A stretch of DNA of 64,000 nt from Odiellus spinosus. Lineage: Eukaryota > Arthropoda > Arachnida > Opiliones > Phalangiidae. Each line of letters opens with the position of its first letter. The stretch's first letter is position 1. Shown here piece after piece: positions 13,124 through 27,524 of this stretch. The stretch covers positions 1 through 64,000 of the forward strand of contig CAWUCO010000263.1 in assembly GCA_963920705.1 (NCBI GenBank), given 5' to 3'. The notes under the pieces were generated by a model that had not been told where the DNA came from, searched no databases, and saw only the letters and a program-made list of their open reading frames with translations. Position numbers and translations under genes: made by a program.

Positions 13124-13271
13124 TTTGATAGTTTTTAGATATTACATTTAATTTTTATTTGTAAAAAATAGACTATCTCAATTTTCTCGTTATATTTTAA
13201 ACAATGAATTACATTCTGGTTCTTATATAAATATTTAAATATATTGGCTATGTACAAACACGGCAGTTGTT

Positions 13272-13336
13272 GGCCACGACCATATCACGTTGAATACACC
13301 GGTTCTCGTCTGATCACCGAAGTTAAGCAGCGTCGA
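13272..13336 (+). pseudogene. 5S rRNA: Truncated 5S gene (gene 50), 3' half deleted
   Basis: Only nt 1-65 remain (C4 class), then the sequence jumps to TATTACATTT of the spacer. The lost 71 bp are nt 66-120 plus 16 bp of 3' flank including both T runs. Both sides of the junction read GA (CGTCGA and TTTAGA), a 2-bp microhomology. The next gene starts 197 bp downstream instead of 268. Without helix V, the 3' strand of helix I, most of the internal promoter and a terminator it cannot make 5S RNA. This is the only such deletion in the window. Confidence 0.95.
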
Positions 13337-13468
13337 TATTACATTTAATTTTTATTTGTAAAAAATAGACTATCTCAATTTTCTCGTTATATTTTAAACA
13401 ATGAATTACATTCTGGTTCTTATATAAATATTTAAATATATTGGCTATGTACAAACACGGCAGGTGTT

Positions 13469-16400
13469 GGCCACGACCATATCACGTTGAATACACCGGT
13501 TCTCGTCTGATCACCGAAGTTAAGCAGCGTCGAGCGCAGTTAGTACTTGGGAGGGGGACCACCTGGGAACACTGCGTGTTGTTGTCCTTTTGATAGTTTT
13601 TAGATATTACATTTAATTTTTATTTGTAAAAAATAGACTATCTCAATTTTCTCGTTATATTTTAAACAATGAATTACATTCTGGTTCTTATATAAATATT
13701 TAAATATATTGGCTATGTAAAAACACGGCACTTGTTGGCAACGACCATATCACGTTGAATACACCGGTTCTCGTCTGATCACCGAAGTTAAGCAGCGTCG
13801 AGCGCAGTTAGTACTTGGGAGGGGGACCACCTGGGAACACTGCGTGTTGTTGTCCTTTTGATAATTTTTAGATATTACATTTAATTTTTATTTGTAAAAA
13901 ATAGATTATCTCAATTTTCTCGTTATATTTTAAACAATGAATTACATTCTGGTTCTTATATAAATATTTAAATATATTGGCTATGTACAAACACGGCAGT
14001 TGTTGGCAACGACCATATCACGTTGAATACACCGGTTCTCGTCTGATCACCGAAGTTAAGCAGAGTCGAGCGCAGTTAGTACTTGGGAGGGGGACCACCT
14101 GGGAACACTGCGTGTTGTTGTCCTTTTGATAGTTTTTAGATATTACATTTAATTTTTATTTGTAAAAAATAGACTATCTCAATTTTCTCGTTATATTTTA
14201 AACAATGAATTACATTCTGGTTCTTATATAAATATTTAAATATATTGGCTATGTAAAAACACGGCAGTTGTTGGCAACGACCATATCACGTTGAATACAC
14301 CGGTTCTCGTCTGATCACCGAAGTTAAGCAGCGTCGAGCGCAGTTAGTACTTGGGAGGGGGACCACCTGGTAACACTGCGTGTTGTTGTCCTTTTGATAG
14401 TTTTTAGATATTACATTTAATTTTTATTTGTAAAAAATAGACTATCTCAATTTTCTCGTTATATTTTAAACAATGAATTACATTCTGGTTCTTATATAAA
14501 TATTTAAATATATTGGCTATGTACAAACACGGCAGTTGTTGGCCACGACCATATCACGTTGAATACACCGGTTCTCGTCTGATCACCGAAGTTAAGCAGC
14601 GTCGAGCGCAGTTAGTACTTGGGAGGGGGACCACCTGGGAACACTGCGTGTTGTTGTCCTTTTGATAGTTTTTAGATATTACATTTAATTTTTATTTGTA
14701 AAAAATAGACTATCTCAATTTTCTCGTTATATTTTAAACAATGAATTACATTCTGGTTCTTATATAAATATTTAAATATATTGGCTATGTACAAACACGG
14801 CAGTTGTTGGCCACGACCATATCACGTTGAATACACCGGTTCTCGTCTGATCACCGAAGTTAAGCAGCGTCGAGCGCAGTTAGTACTTGGGAGGGGGACC
14901 ACCTTGGAACACTGCGTGTTGTTGTCCTTTTGATAGTTTTTAGATATTACATTTAATTTTTATTTGTAAAAAATAGACTATCTCAATTTTCTCGTTATAT
15001 TTTAAACCATGAATTACATTCTGGTTCTTATATAAATATTTAAATATATTGGCTATGTACAAACACGGCTGTTGTTGGCAACGACCATATCACGTTGAAT
15101 ACACCGGTTCTCGTCTGATCACCGAAGTTAAGCAGCGTCGAGCGCAGTTAGTACTTGGGAGGGGGACCACCTTGGAACACTGCGTGTTGTTGTCCTTTTG
15201 ATAGTTTTTAGATATTACATTTAATTTTTATTTGTAAAAAATAGACTATCTCAATTTTCTCGTTATATTTTAAACGATGAATTACATTCTGGTTCTTATA
15301 TAAATATTTAAATATATTGGCTATGTACAAACACGGCAGTTGTTGGCAACGACCATATCACGTTGAATACACCGGTTCTCGTCTGATCACCGAAGTTAAG
15401 CAGCGTCGAGCGCAGTTAGTACTTGGGAGGGGGACCACCTGGGAACACTGCGTGTTGTTGTCCTTTTGATAGTTTTTAGATATTACATTTAATTTTTATT
15501 TGTAAAAAATAGACTATCTCAATTTTCTCGTTATATTTTAAACAATGAATTACATTCTGGTTCTTATATAAATATTTAAATATATTGGCTATGTACAAAC
15601 ACGGCAGTTGTTGGCCACGACCATATCACGTTGAATACACCGGTTCTCGTCTGATCACCGAAGTTAAGCAGCGTCGAGCGCAGTTAGTACTTGGGAGGGG
15701 GACCACCTTGGAACACTGCGTGTTGTTGTCCTTTTGATAGTTTTTAGATATTACATTTAATTTTTATTTGTAAAAAATAGACTATCTCAATTTTCTCGTT
15801 ATATTTTAAACGATGAATTACATTCTGGTTCTTATATAAATATTTAAATATATTGGCTATGTACAAACACGGCTGTTGTTGGCAACGACCATATCACGTT
15901 GAATACACCGGTTCTCGTCTGATCACCGAAGTTAAGCAGCGTCGAGCGCAGTTAGTACTTGGGAGGGGGACCACCTTGGAACACTGCGTGTTGTTGTCCT
16001 TTTGATAGTTTTTAGATATTACATTTAATTTTTATTTGTAAAAAATAGACTATCTCAATTTTCTCGTTATATTTTAAACGATGAATTACATTCTGGTTCT
16101 TATATAAATATTTAAATATATTGGCTATGTACAAACACGGCTGTTGTTGGCAACGACCATATCACGTTGAATACACCGGTTCTCGTCTGATCACCGAAGT
16201 TAAGCAGCGTCGAGCGCAGTTAGTACTTGGGAGGGGGACCACCTTGGAACACTGCGTGTTGTTGTCCTTTTGATAGTTTTTAGATATTACATTTAATTTT
16301 TATTTGTAAAAAATAGACTATCTCAATTTTCTCGTTATATTTTAAACGATGAATTACATTCTGGTTCTTATATAAATATTTAAATATATTGGCTATGTAC

Positions 16401-18680
16401 AAACACGGCAGTTGTTGGCAACGACCATATCACGTTGAATACACCGGTTCTCGTCTGATCACCGAAGTTAAGCAGCGTCGAGCGCAGTTAGTACTTGGGA
16501 GGGGGACCACCTGGGAACACTGCGTGTTGTTGTCCTTTTGATAGTTTTTAGATATTACATTTAATTTTTATTTGTAAAAAATAGACTATCTCAATTTTCT
16601 CGTTATATTTTAAACGATGAATTACATTCTGGTTCTTATATAAATATTTAAATATATTGGCTATGTACAAACACGGCAGTTGTTGGCAACGACCATATCA
16701 CGTTGAATACACCGGTTCTCGTCTGATCACCGAAGTTAAGCAGCGTCGAGCGCAGTTCGTACTTGGGAGGGGGACCGAGGGGGAACACTGCGTGTTGTTG
16801 TCCTTTTGATAGTTTTTAGATATTACATTTAATTTTTATTTGTAAAAAATAGACTATCTCAATTTTCTCGTTATATTTTAAACAATGAATTACATTCTGG
16901 TTCTTATATAAATATTTAAATATATTGGCTATGTACAAACACGGCAGTTGTTGGCAACGACCATATCACGTTGAATACACCGGTTCTCGTCTGATCACCG
17001 AAGTTAAGCAGCGTCGAGCGCAGTTAGTACTTGGGAGGGGGACCACCTGGGAATACTGCGTGTTGTTGTCCTTTTGATAGTTTTTAGATATTACATTTAA
17101 TTTTTATTTGTAAAAAATAGACTATCTCAATTTTCTCGTTATATTTTAAACGATGAATTACATTCTGGTTCTTATATAAATATTTAAATATATTGGCTAT
17201 GTACAAACACGGCAGTTGTTGGCAACGACCATATCACGTTGAATACACCGGTTCTCGTCTGATCACCGAAGTTAAGCAGCGTCGAGCGCAGTTCGTACTT
17301 GGGAGGGGGACCGAGGGGGAACACTGCGTGTTGTTGTCCTTTTGATAGTTTTTAGATATTACATTTAATTTTTATTTGTAAAAAATAGACTATCTCAATT
17401 TTCTCGTTATATTTTAAACAATGAATTACATTCTGGTTCTTATATAAATATTTAAATATATTGGCTATGTACAAACACGGCAGTTGTTGGCAACGACCAT
17501 ATCACGTTGAATACACCGGTTCTCGTCTGATCACCGAAGTTAAGCAGCGTCGAGCGCAGTTAGTACTTGGGAGGGGGACCACCTGGGAATACTGCGTGTT
17601 GTTGTCCTTTTGATAGTTTTTAGATATTACATTTAATTTTTATTTGTAAAAAATAGACTATCTCAATTTTCTCGTTATATTTTAAACCATGAATTACATT
17701 CTGGTTCTTATATAAATATTTAAATATATTGGCTATGTACAAACACGGCAGTTGTTGACAACGACCATATCACGTTGAATACACCGGTTCTCGTCTGATC
17801 ACCGAAGTTAAGCAGCGTCGAGCGCAGTTAGTACTTGGGAGGGGGACCACCTGGGAACACTGCGTGTTGTTGTCCTTTTGATAATTTTTAGATATTACAT
17901 TTAATTTTTATTTGTAAAAAATAGATTATCTCAATTTTCTCGTTATATTTTAAACAATGAATTACATTCTGGTTCTTATATAAATATTTAAATATATTGG
18001 CTATGTACAAACACGGCAGTTGTTGGCAACGACCATATCACGTTGAATACACCGGTTCTCGTCTGATCACCGAAGTTAAGCAGAGTCGAGCGCAGTTAGT
18101 ACTTGGGAGGGGGACCACCTGGGAACACTGCGTGTTGTTGTCCTTTTGATAGTTTTTAGATATTACATTTAATTTTTATTTGTAAAAAATAGACTATCTC
18201 AATTTTCTCGTTATATTTTAAACGATGAATTACATTCTGGTTCTTATATAAATATTTAAATATATTGGCTATGTAAAAACACGGCAGTTGTTGGCAACGA
18301 CCATATCACGTTGAATACACCGGTTCTCGTCTGATCACCGAAGTTAAGCAGCGTCGAGCGCAGTTAGTACTTGGGAGGGGGACCACCTGGTAACACTGCG
18401 TGTTGTTGTCCTTTTGATAGTTTTTAGATATTACATTTAATTTTTATTTGTAAAAAATAGACTATCTCAATTTTCTCGTTATATTTTAAACGATGAATTA
18501 CATTCTGGTTCTTATATAAATATTTAAATATATTGGCTATGTACAAACACGGCAGTTGTTGGCCACGACCATATCACGTTGAATACACCGGTTCTCGTCT
18601 GATCACCGAAGTTAAGCAGCGTCGAGCGCAGTTAGTACTTGGGAGGGGGACCACCTGGGAACACTGCGTGTTGTTGTCCT
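13469..18680 (+). rRNA. 5S rRNA: 5S rRNA genes 51-70
   Basis: Starts: 13469 C4; 13737 ref; 14005 A60; 14273 T99; 14541 C4; 14809 C4+T97; 15077 T97; 15345 ref; 15613 C4+T97; 15881 T97; 16149 T97; 16417 ref; 16685 gam; 16953 T102; 17221 gam; 17489 T102; 17757 A2; 18025 A60; 18293 T99; 18561 C4. The pair gam then T102 is duplicated (16685-17608), a two-unit repeat. Gene 51 has a CAGGTG flank and gene 52 a CACTTG flank, a pair seen again at genes 81-82 and 90-91. From gene 58 on, most spacers have G before the ATG. Confidence 0.95.
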
Positions 18681-18828
18681 TTTGATAGTTTTTAGATATT
18701 ACATTTAATTTTTATTTGTAAAAAATAGACTATCTCAATTTTCTCGTTATATTTTAAACGATGAATTACATTCTGGTTCTTATATAAATATTTAAATATA
18801 TTGGCTATGTACAAACACGGCAGTTGTT

Positions 18829-21800
18829 GGCAACGACCATATCACGTTGAATACACCGGTTCTCGTCTGATCACCGAAGTTAAGCAGCGTCGAGCGCAGT
18901 TAGTACTTGGGAGGGGGACCACCTGGGAATACTGCGTGTTGTTGTCCTTTTGATAATCTTTAGATATTACATTTAATTTTTATTATTAAAAAATAGACTA
19001 TCTCAATTTTCTCGTTATATTTTAAACAATGAATTACATTCTGGTTCTTATATAAATATTTAAATATATTTGCTATGTACAAACACGGCAGTTGTTGGCC
19101 ACGACCATATCACGTTGAATACACCGGTTCTCGTCTGATCTCCGAAGTTAAGCAGCGTCGAGCGCAGTTAGTACTTGGGAGGGGGACCACCTGGGAACAC
19201 TGCGTGTTGTTGTCCTTTTGATAGTTTTTAGATATTACATTTAATTTTTATTTGTAAAAAATAGACTATCTCAATTTTCTCGTTATATTTTAAACAATGA
19301 ATTACATTCTGGTTCTTATATAAATATTTAAATATATTGGCTATGTACAAACACGGCAGTTGTTGGCAACGACCATATCACGTTGAATACACCGGTTCTC
19401 GTCTGATCACCGAAGTTAAGCAGCGTCGAGCGCAGTTAGTACTTGGGAGGGGGACCACCTTGGAACACTGCGTGTTGTTGTCCTTTTGATAGTTTTTAGA
19501 TATTACATTTAATTTTTATTTGTAAAAAATAGACTATCTCAATTTTCTCGTTATATTTTAAACGATGAATTACATTCTGGTTCTTATATAAATATTTAAA
19601 TATATTGGCTATGTACAAACACGGCAGTTGTTGGCAACGACCATATCACGTTGAATACACCGGTTCTCGTCTGATCACCGAAGTTAAGCAGCGTCGAGCG
19701 CAGTTCGTACTTGGGAGGGGGACCGAGGGGGAACACTGCGTGTTGTTGTCCTTTTGATAGTTTTTAGATATTACATTTAATTTTTATTTGTAAAAAATAG
19801 ACTATCTCAATTTTCTCGTTATATTTTAAACAATGAATTACATTCTGGTTCTTATATAAATATTTAAATATATTGGCTATGTACAAACACGGCAGTTGTT
19901 GGCAACGACCATATCACGTTGAATACACCGGTTCTCGTCTGATCACCGAAGTTAAGCAGCGTCGAGCGCAGTTAGTACTTGGGAGGGGGACCACCTGGGA
20001 ACACTGCGTGTTGTTGTCCTTTTGATAGTTTTTAGATATTACATTTAATTTTTATTTGTAAAAAATAGACTATCTCAATTTTCTCGTTATATTTTAAACA
20101 ATGAATTACATTCTGGTTCTTATATAAATATTTAAATATATTGGCTATGTACAAACACGGCAGTCGTTGGCAACGACCATATCACGTTGAATACACCGGT
20201 TCTCGTCTGATCACCGAAGTTAAGCAGCGTCGAGCGCAGTTAGTACTTGGGAGGGGGACCACCTGGGAACACTGCGTGTTGTTGTCCTTTTGATAGTTTT
20301 TAGATATTACATTTAATTTTTATTTGTAAAAAATAGACTATCTCAATTTTCTCGTTATATTTTAAACAATGAATTATATTCTGGTTCTTATATAAATATT
20401 TAAATATATTTGCTATGTACAAACACGGCAGTTGTTGGCCACGACCATATCACGTTGAATACACCGGTTCTCGTCTGATCTCCGAAGTTAAGCAGCGTCG
20501 AGCGCAGTTAGTACTTGGGAGGGGGACCACCTGGGAACACTGCGTGTTGTTGTCCTTTTGATAGTTTTTAGATATTACATTTAATTTTTATTTGTAAAAA
20601 ATAGACTATCTCAATTTTCTCGTTATATTTTAAACAATGAATTACATTCTGGTTCTTATATAAATATTTAAATATATTGGCTATGTACAAACACGGCAGT
20701 TGTTGGCAACGACCATATCACGTTGAATACACCGGTTCTCGTCTGATCACCGAAGTTAAGCAGCGTCGAGCGCAGTTAGTACTTGGGAGGGGGACCACCT
20801 GGGAATACTGCGTGTTGTTGTCCTTTTGATAATCTTTAGATATTACATTTAATTTTTATTATTAAAAAATAGACTATCTCAATTTTCTCGTTATATTTTA
20901 AACAATGAATTACATTCTGGTTCTTATATAAATATTTAAATATATTGGCTATGTACAAACACGGCAGTTGTTGGCAACGACCATATCACGTTGAATACAC
21001 CGGTTCTCGTCTGATCACCGAAGTTAAGCAGCGTCGAGCGCAGTTAGTACTTGGGAGGGGGACCACCTTGGAACACTGCGTGTTGTTGTCCTTTTGATAG
21101 TTTTTAGATATTACATTTAATTTTTATTTGTAAAAAATAGACTATCTCAATTTTCTCGTTATATTTTAAACGATGAATTACATTCTGGTTCTTATATAAA
21201 TATTTAAATATATTGGCTATGTACAAACACGGCAGTTGTTGGCAACGACCATATCACGTTGAATACACCGGTTCTCGTCTGATCACCGAAGTTAAGCAGC
21301 GTCGAGCGCAGTTAGTACTTGGGAGGGGGACCACCTGGGAACACTGCGTGTTGTTGTCCTTTTGATAGTTTTTAGATATTACATTTAATTTTTATTTGTA
21401 AAAAATAGACTATCTCAATTTTCTCGTTATATTTTAAACAATGAATTACATTCTGGTTCTTATATAAATATTTAAATATATTGGCTATGTACAAACACGG
21501 CAGGTGTTGGCCACGACCATATCACGTTGAATACACCGGTTCTCGTCTGATCACCGAAGTTAAGCAGCGTCGAGCGCAGTTAGTACTTGGGAGGGGGACC
21601 ACCTGGGAACACTGCGTGTTGTTGTCCTTTTGATAGTTTTTAGATATTACATTTAATTTTTATTTGTAAAAAATAGACTATCTCAATTTTCTCGTTATAT
21701 TTTAAACAATGAATTACATTCTGGTTCTTATATAAATATTTAAATATATTGGCTATGTAAAAACACGGCACTTGTTGGCAACGACCATATCACGTTGAAT

Positions 21801-24308
21801 ACACCGGTTCTCGTCTGATCTCCGAAGTTAAGCAGCGTCGAGCGCAGTTAGTACTTGGGAGGGGGACCACCTGGGAACACTGCGTGTTGTTGTCCTTTTG
21901 ATAGTTTTTAGATATTACATTTAATTTTTATTTGTAAAAAATAGACTATCTCAATTTTCTCGTTATATTTTAAACAATGAATTACATTCTGGTTCTTATA
22001 TAAATATTTAAATATATTGGCTATGTACAAACACGGCAGTCGTTGGCAACGACCATATCACGTTGAATACACCGGTTCTCGTCTGATCACCGAAGTTAAG
22101 CAGCGTCGAGCGCAGTTAGTACTTGGGAGGGGGACCACCTGGGAACACTGCGTGTTGTTGTCCTTTTGATAGTTTTTAGATATTACATTTAATTTTTATT
22201 TGTAAAAAATAGACTATCTCAATTTTCTCGTTATATTTTAAACAATGAATTATATTCTGGTTCTTATATAAATATTTAAATATATTTGCTATGTACAAAC
22301 ACGGCAGTTGTTGGCCACGACCATATCACGTTGAATACACCGGTTCTCGTCTGATCTCCGAAGTTAAGCAGCGTCGAGCGCAGTTAGTACTTGGGAGGGG
22401 GACCACCTGGGAACACTGCGTGTTGTTGTCCTTTTGATAGTTTTTAGATATTACATTTAATTTTTATTTGTAAAAAATAGACTATCTCAATTTTCTCGTT
22501 ATATTTTAAACAATGAATTACATTCTGGTTCTTATATAAATATTTAAATATATTGGCTATGTACAAACACGGCAGTTGTTGGCAACGACCATATCACGTT
22601 GAATACACCGGTTCTCGTCTGATCACCGAAGTTAAGCAGCGTCGAGCGCAGTTAGTACTTGGGAGGGGGACCACCTGGGAATACTGCGTGTTGTTGTCCT
22701 TTTGATAATCTTTAGATATTACATTTAATTTTTATTATTAAAAAATAGACTATCTCAATTTTCTCGTTATATTTTAAACAATGAATTACATTCTGGTTCT
22801 TATATAAATATTTAAATATATTTGCTATGTACAAACACGGCAGTTGTTGGCCACGACCATATCACGTTGAATACACCGGTTCTCGTCTGATCTCCGAAGT
22901 TAAGCAGCGTCGAGCGCAGTTAGTACTTGGGAGGGGGACCACCTGGGAACACTGCGTGTTGTTGTCCTTTTGATAGTTTTTAGATATTACATTTAATTTT
23001 TATTTGTAAAAAATAGACTATCTCAATTTTCTCGTTATATTTTAAACAATGAATTACATTCTGGTTCTTATATAAATATTTAAATATATTGGCTATGTAC
23101 AAACACGGCAGTTGTTGACAACGACCATATCACGTTGAATACACCGGTTCTCGTCTGATCACCGAAGTTAAGCAGCGTCGAGCGCAGTTAGTACTTGGGA
23201 GGGGGACCACCTTGGAACACTGCGTGTTGTTGTCCTTTTGATAGTTTTTAGATATTACATTTAATTTTTATTTGTAAAAAATAGACTATCTCAATTTTCT
23301 CGTTATATTTTAAACGATGAATTACATTCTGGTTCTTATATAAATATTTAAATATATTGGCTATGTACAAACACGGCAGTTGTTGGCAACGACCATATCA
23401 CGTTGAATACACCGGTTCTCGTCTGATCACCGAAGTTAAGCAGCGTCGAGCGCAGTTAGTACTTGGGAGGGGGACCACCTGGGAACACTGCGTGTTGTTG
23501 TCCTTTTGATAGTTTTTAGATATTACATTTAATTTTTATTTGTAAAAAATAGACTATCTCAATTTTCTCGTTATATTTTAAACAATGAATTACATTCTGG
23601 TTCTTATATAAATATTTAAATATATTGGCTATGTACAAACACGGCAGTTGTTGGCCACGACCATATCACGTTGAATACACCGGTTCTCGTCTGATCACCG
23701 AAGTTAAGCAGCGTCGAGCGCAGTTAGTACTTGGGAGGGGGACCACCTGGGAACACTGCGTGTTGTTGTCCTTTTGATAATTTTTAGATATTACATTTAA
23801 TTTTTATTTGTAAAAAATAGATTATCTCAATTTTCTCGTTATATTTTAAACAATGAATTACATTCTGGTTCTTATATAAATATTTAAATATATTGGCTAT
23901 GTACAAACACGGCAGGTGTTGGCCACGACCATATCACGTTGAATACACCGGTTCTCGTCTGATCACCGAAGTTAAGCAGCGTCGAGCGCAGTTAGTACTT
24001 GGGAGGGGGACCACCTGGGAACACTGCGTGTTGTTGTCCTTTTGATAGTTTTTAGATATTACATTTAATTTTTATTTGTAAAAAATAGACTATCTCAATT
24101 TTCTCGTTATATTTTAAACAATGAATTACATTCTGGTTCTTATATAAATATTTAAATATATTGGCTATGTAAAAACACGGCACTTGTTGGCAACGACCAT
24201 ATCACGTTGAATACACCGGTTCTCGTCTGATCACCGAAGTTAAGCAGCGTCGAGCGCAGTTCGTACTTGGGAGGGGGACCGAGGGGGAACACTGCGTGTT
24301 GTTGTCCT
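18829..24308 (+). rRNA. 5S rRNA: 5S rRNA genes 71-91
   Basis: Starts: 18829 T102; 19097 C4+T45; 19365 T97; 19633 gam; 19901 ref; 20169 ref; 20437 C4+T45; 20705 T102; 20973 T97; 21241 ref; 21509 C4; 21777 T45; 22045 ref; 22313 C4+T45; 22581 T102; 22849 C4+T45; 23117 A2+T97; 23385 ref; 23653 C4; 23921 C4; 24189 gam. T45 (GATCTCC for GATCACC) is confined to this block. Genes 76 and 83 have a unique CAGTCG flank. Spacers after genes 71, 78 and 85 share GATAATCTTT and TATTATTAAAA. The trio flank-CAGTCG ref, C4+T45, T102 occurs at genes 76-78 and 83-85, 1876 bp (seven units) apart. Gene 87 combines A2 with T97, seen once, a likely recombinant or gene-conversion product. Confidence 0.95.
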
Positions 24309-24456
24309 TTTGATAGTTTTTAGATATTACATTTAATTTTTATTTGTAAAAAATAGACTATCTCAATTTTCTCGTTATATTTTAAACCATGAATTACATT
24401 CTGGTTCTTATATAAATATTTAAATATATTGGCTATGTACAAACACGGCAGTTGTT

Positions 24457-27400
24457 GACAACGACCATATCACGTTGAATACACCGGTTCTCGTCTGATC
24501 ACCGAAGTTAAGCAGCGTCGAGCGCAGTTAGTACTTGGGAGGGGGACCACCTGGGAACACTGCGTGTTGTTGTCCTTTTGATAATTTTTAGATATTACAT
24601 TTAATTTTTATTTGTAAAAAATAGATTATCTCAATTTTCTCGTTATATTTTAAACAATGAATTACATTCTGGTTCTTATATAAATATTTAAATATATTGG
24701 CTATGTACAAACACGGCAGTTGTTGGCAACGACCATATCACGTTGAATACACCGGTTCTCGTCTGATCACCGAAGTTAAGCAGAGTCGAGCGCAGTTAGT
24801 ACTTGGGAGGGGGACCACCTGGGAACACTGCGTGTTGTTGTCCTTTTGATAGTTTTTAGATATTACATTTAATTTTTATTTGTAAAAAATAGACTATCTC
24901 AATTTTCTCGTTATATTTTAAACGATGAATTACATTCTGGTTCTTATATAAATATTTAAATATATTGGCTATGTACAAACACGGCTGTTGTTGGCAACGA
25001 CCATATCACGTTGAATACACCGGTTCTCGTCTGATCACCGAAGTTAAGCAGCGTCGAGCGCAGTTAGTACTTGGGAGGGGGACCACCTTGGAACACTGCG
25101 TGTTGTTGTCCTTTTGATAGTTTTTAGATATTACATTTAATTTTTATTTGTAAAAAATAGACTATCTCAATTTTCTCGTTATATTTTAAACGATGAATTA
25201 CATTCTTGTTCTTATATAAATATTTAAATATATTGGCTATGTACAAACACGGCAGTTGTTGGCAACGACCATATCACGTTGAATACACCGGTTCTCGTCT
25301 GATCACCGAAGTTAAGCAGCGTCGAGCGCAGTTAGTACTTGGGAGGGGGACCACCTGGGAACACTGCGTGTTGTTGTCCTTTTGATAGTTTTTAGATATT
25401 ACATTTAATTTTTATTTGTAAAAAATAGACTATCTCAATTTTCTCGTTATATTTTAAACGATGAATTACATTCTGGTTCTTATATAAATATTTAAATATA
25501 TTGGCTATGTACAAACACGGCAGTTGTTGGCAACGACCATATCACGTTGAATACACCGGTTCTCGTCTGATCACCGAAGTTAAGCAGCGTCGAGCGCAGT
25601 TCGTACTTGGGAGGGGGACCGAGGGGGAACACTGCGTGTTGTTGTCCTTTTGATAGTTTTTAGATATTACATTTAATTTTTATTTGTAAAAAATAGACTA
25701 TCTCAATTTTCTCGTTATATTTTAAACAATGAATTACATTCTGGTTCTTATATAAATATTTAAATATATTGGCTATGTACAAACACGGCAGTTGTTGGCA
25801 ACGACCATATCACGTTGAATACACCGGTTCTCGTCTGATCACCGAAGTTAAGCAGCGTCGAGCGCAGTTAGTACTTGGGAGGGGGACCACCTGGGAATAC
25901 TGCGTGTTGTTGTCCTTTTGATAGTTTTTAGATATTACATTTAATTTTTATTTGTAAAAAATAGACTATCTCAATTTTCTCGTTATATTTTAAACCATGA
26001 ATTACATTCTGGTTCTTATATAAATATTTAAATATATTGGCTATGTACAAACACGGCAGTTGTTGACAACGACCATATCACGTTGAATACACCGGTTCTC
26101 GTCTGATCACCGAAGTTAAGCAGCGTCGAGCGCAGTTAGTACTTGGGAGGGGGACCACCTGGGAACACTGCGTGTTGTTGTCCTTTTGATAATTTTTAGA
26201 TATTACATTTAATTTTTATTTGTAAAAAATAGATTATCTCAATTTTCTCGTTATATTTTAAACAATGAATTACATTCTGGTTCTTATATAAATATTTAAA
26301 TATATTGGCTATGTACAAACACGGCAGTTGTTGGCAACGACCATATCACGTTGAATACACCGGTTCTCGTCTGATCACCGAAGTTAAGCAGAGTCGAGCG
26401 CAGTTAGTACTTGGGAGGGGGACCACCTGGGAACACTGCGTGTTGTTGTCCTTTTGATAGTTTTTAGATATTACATTTAATTTTTATTTGTAAAAAATAG
26501 ACTATCTCAATTTTCTCGTTATATTTTAAACAATGAATTACATTCTGGTTCTTATATAAATATTTAAATATATTGGCTATGTAAAAACACGGCAGTTGTT
26601 GGCAACGACCATATCACGTTGAATACACCGGTTCTCGTCTGATCACCGAAGTTAAGCAGCGTCGAGCGCAGTTAGTACTTGGGAGGGGGACCACCTGGTA
26701 ACACTGCGTGTTGTTGTCCTTTTGATAGTTTTTAGATATTACATTTAATTTTTATTTGTAAAAAATAGACTATCTCAATTTTCTCGTTATATTTTAAACA
26801 ATGAATTACATTCTGGTTCTTATATAAATATTTAAATATATTGGCTATGTACAAACACGGCAGTTGTTGGCCACGACCATATCACGTTGAATACACCGGT
26901 TCTCGTCTGATCACCGAAGTTAAGCAGCGTCGAGCGCAGTTAGTACTTGGGAGGGGGACCACCTGGGAACACTGCGTGTTGTTGTCCTTTTGATAGTTTT
27001 TAGATATTACATTTAATTTTTATTTGTAAAAAATAGACTATCTCAATTTTCTCGTTATATTTTAAACAATGAATTACATTCTGGTTCTTATATAAATATT
27101 TAAATATATTGGCTATGTACAAACACGGCAGTTGTTGGCCACGACCATATCACGTTGAATACACCGGTTCTCGTCTGATCACCGAAGTTAAGCAGCGTCG
27201 AGCGCAGTTAGTACTTGGGAGGGGGACCACCTTGGAACACTGCGTGTTGTTGTCCTTTTGATAGTTTTTAGATATTACATTTAATTTTTATTTGTAAAAA
27301 ATAGACTATCTCAATTTTCTCGTTATATTTTAAACGATGAATTACATTCTTGTTCTTATATAAATATTTAAATATATTGGCTATGTACAAACACGGCAGT

Positions 27401-27524
27401 TGTTGGCAACGACCATATCACGTTGAATACACCGGTTCTCGTCTAATCACCGAAGTTAAGCAGCGTCGAGCGCAGTTAGTACTTGGGAGGGGGACCACCT
27501 GGGAACACTGCGTGTTGTTGTCCT
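24457..27524 (+). rRNA. 5S rRNA: 5S rRNA genes 92-103
   Basis: Starts: 24457 A2; 24725 A60; 24993 T97; 25261 ref; 25529 gam; 25797 T102; 26065 A2; 26333 A60; 26601 T99; 26869 C4; 27137 C4+T97; 27405 G41A. Genes 95 and 103 share CATTCTTGTT in the spacer (CATTCTGGTT elsewhere). Genes 96-103 are an eight-unit version of the nine-unit order found at genes 104-112, lacking one T97 gene. G41A in gene 103 replaces the likely C29-G41 pair of helix III and occurs once. Confidence 0.95.
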
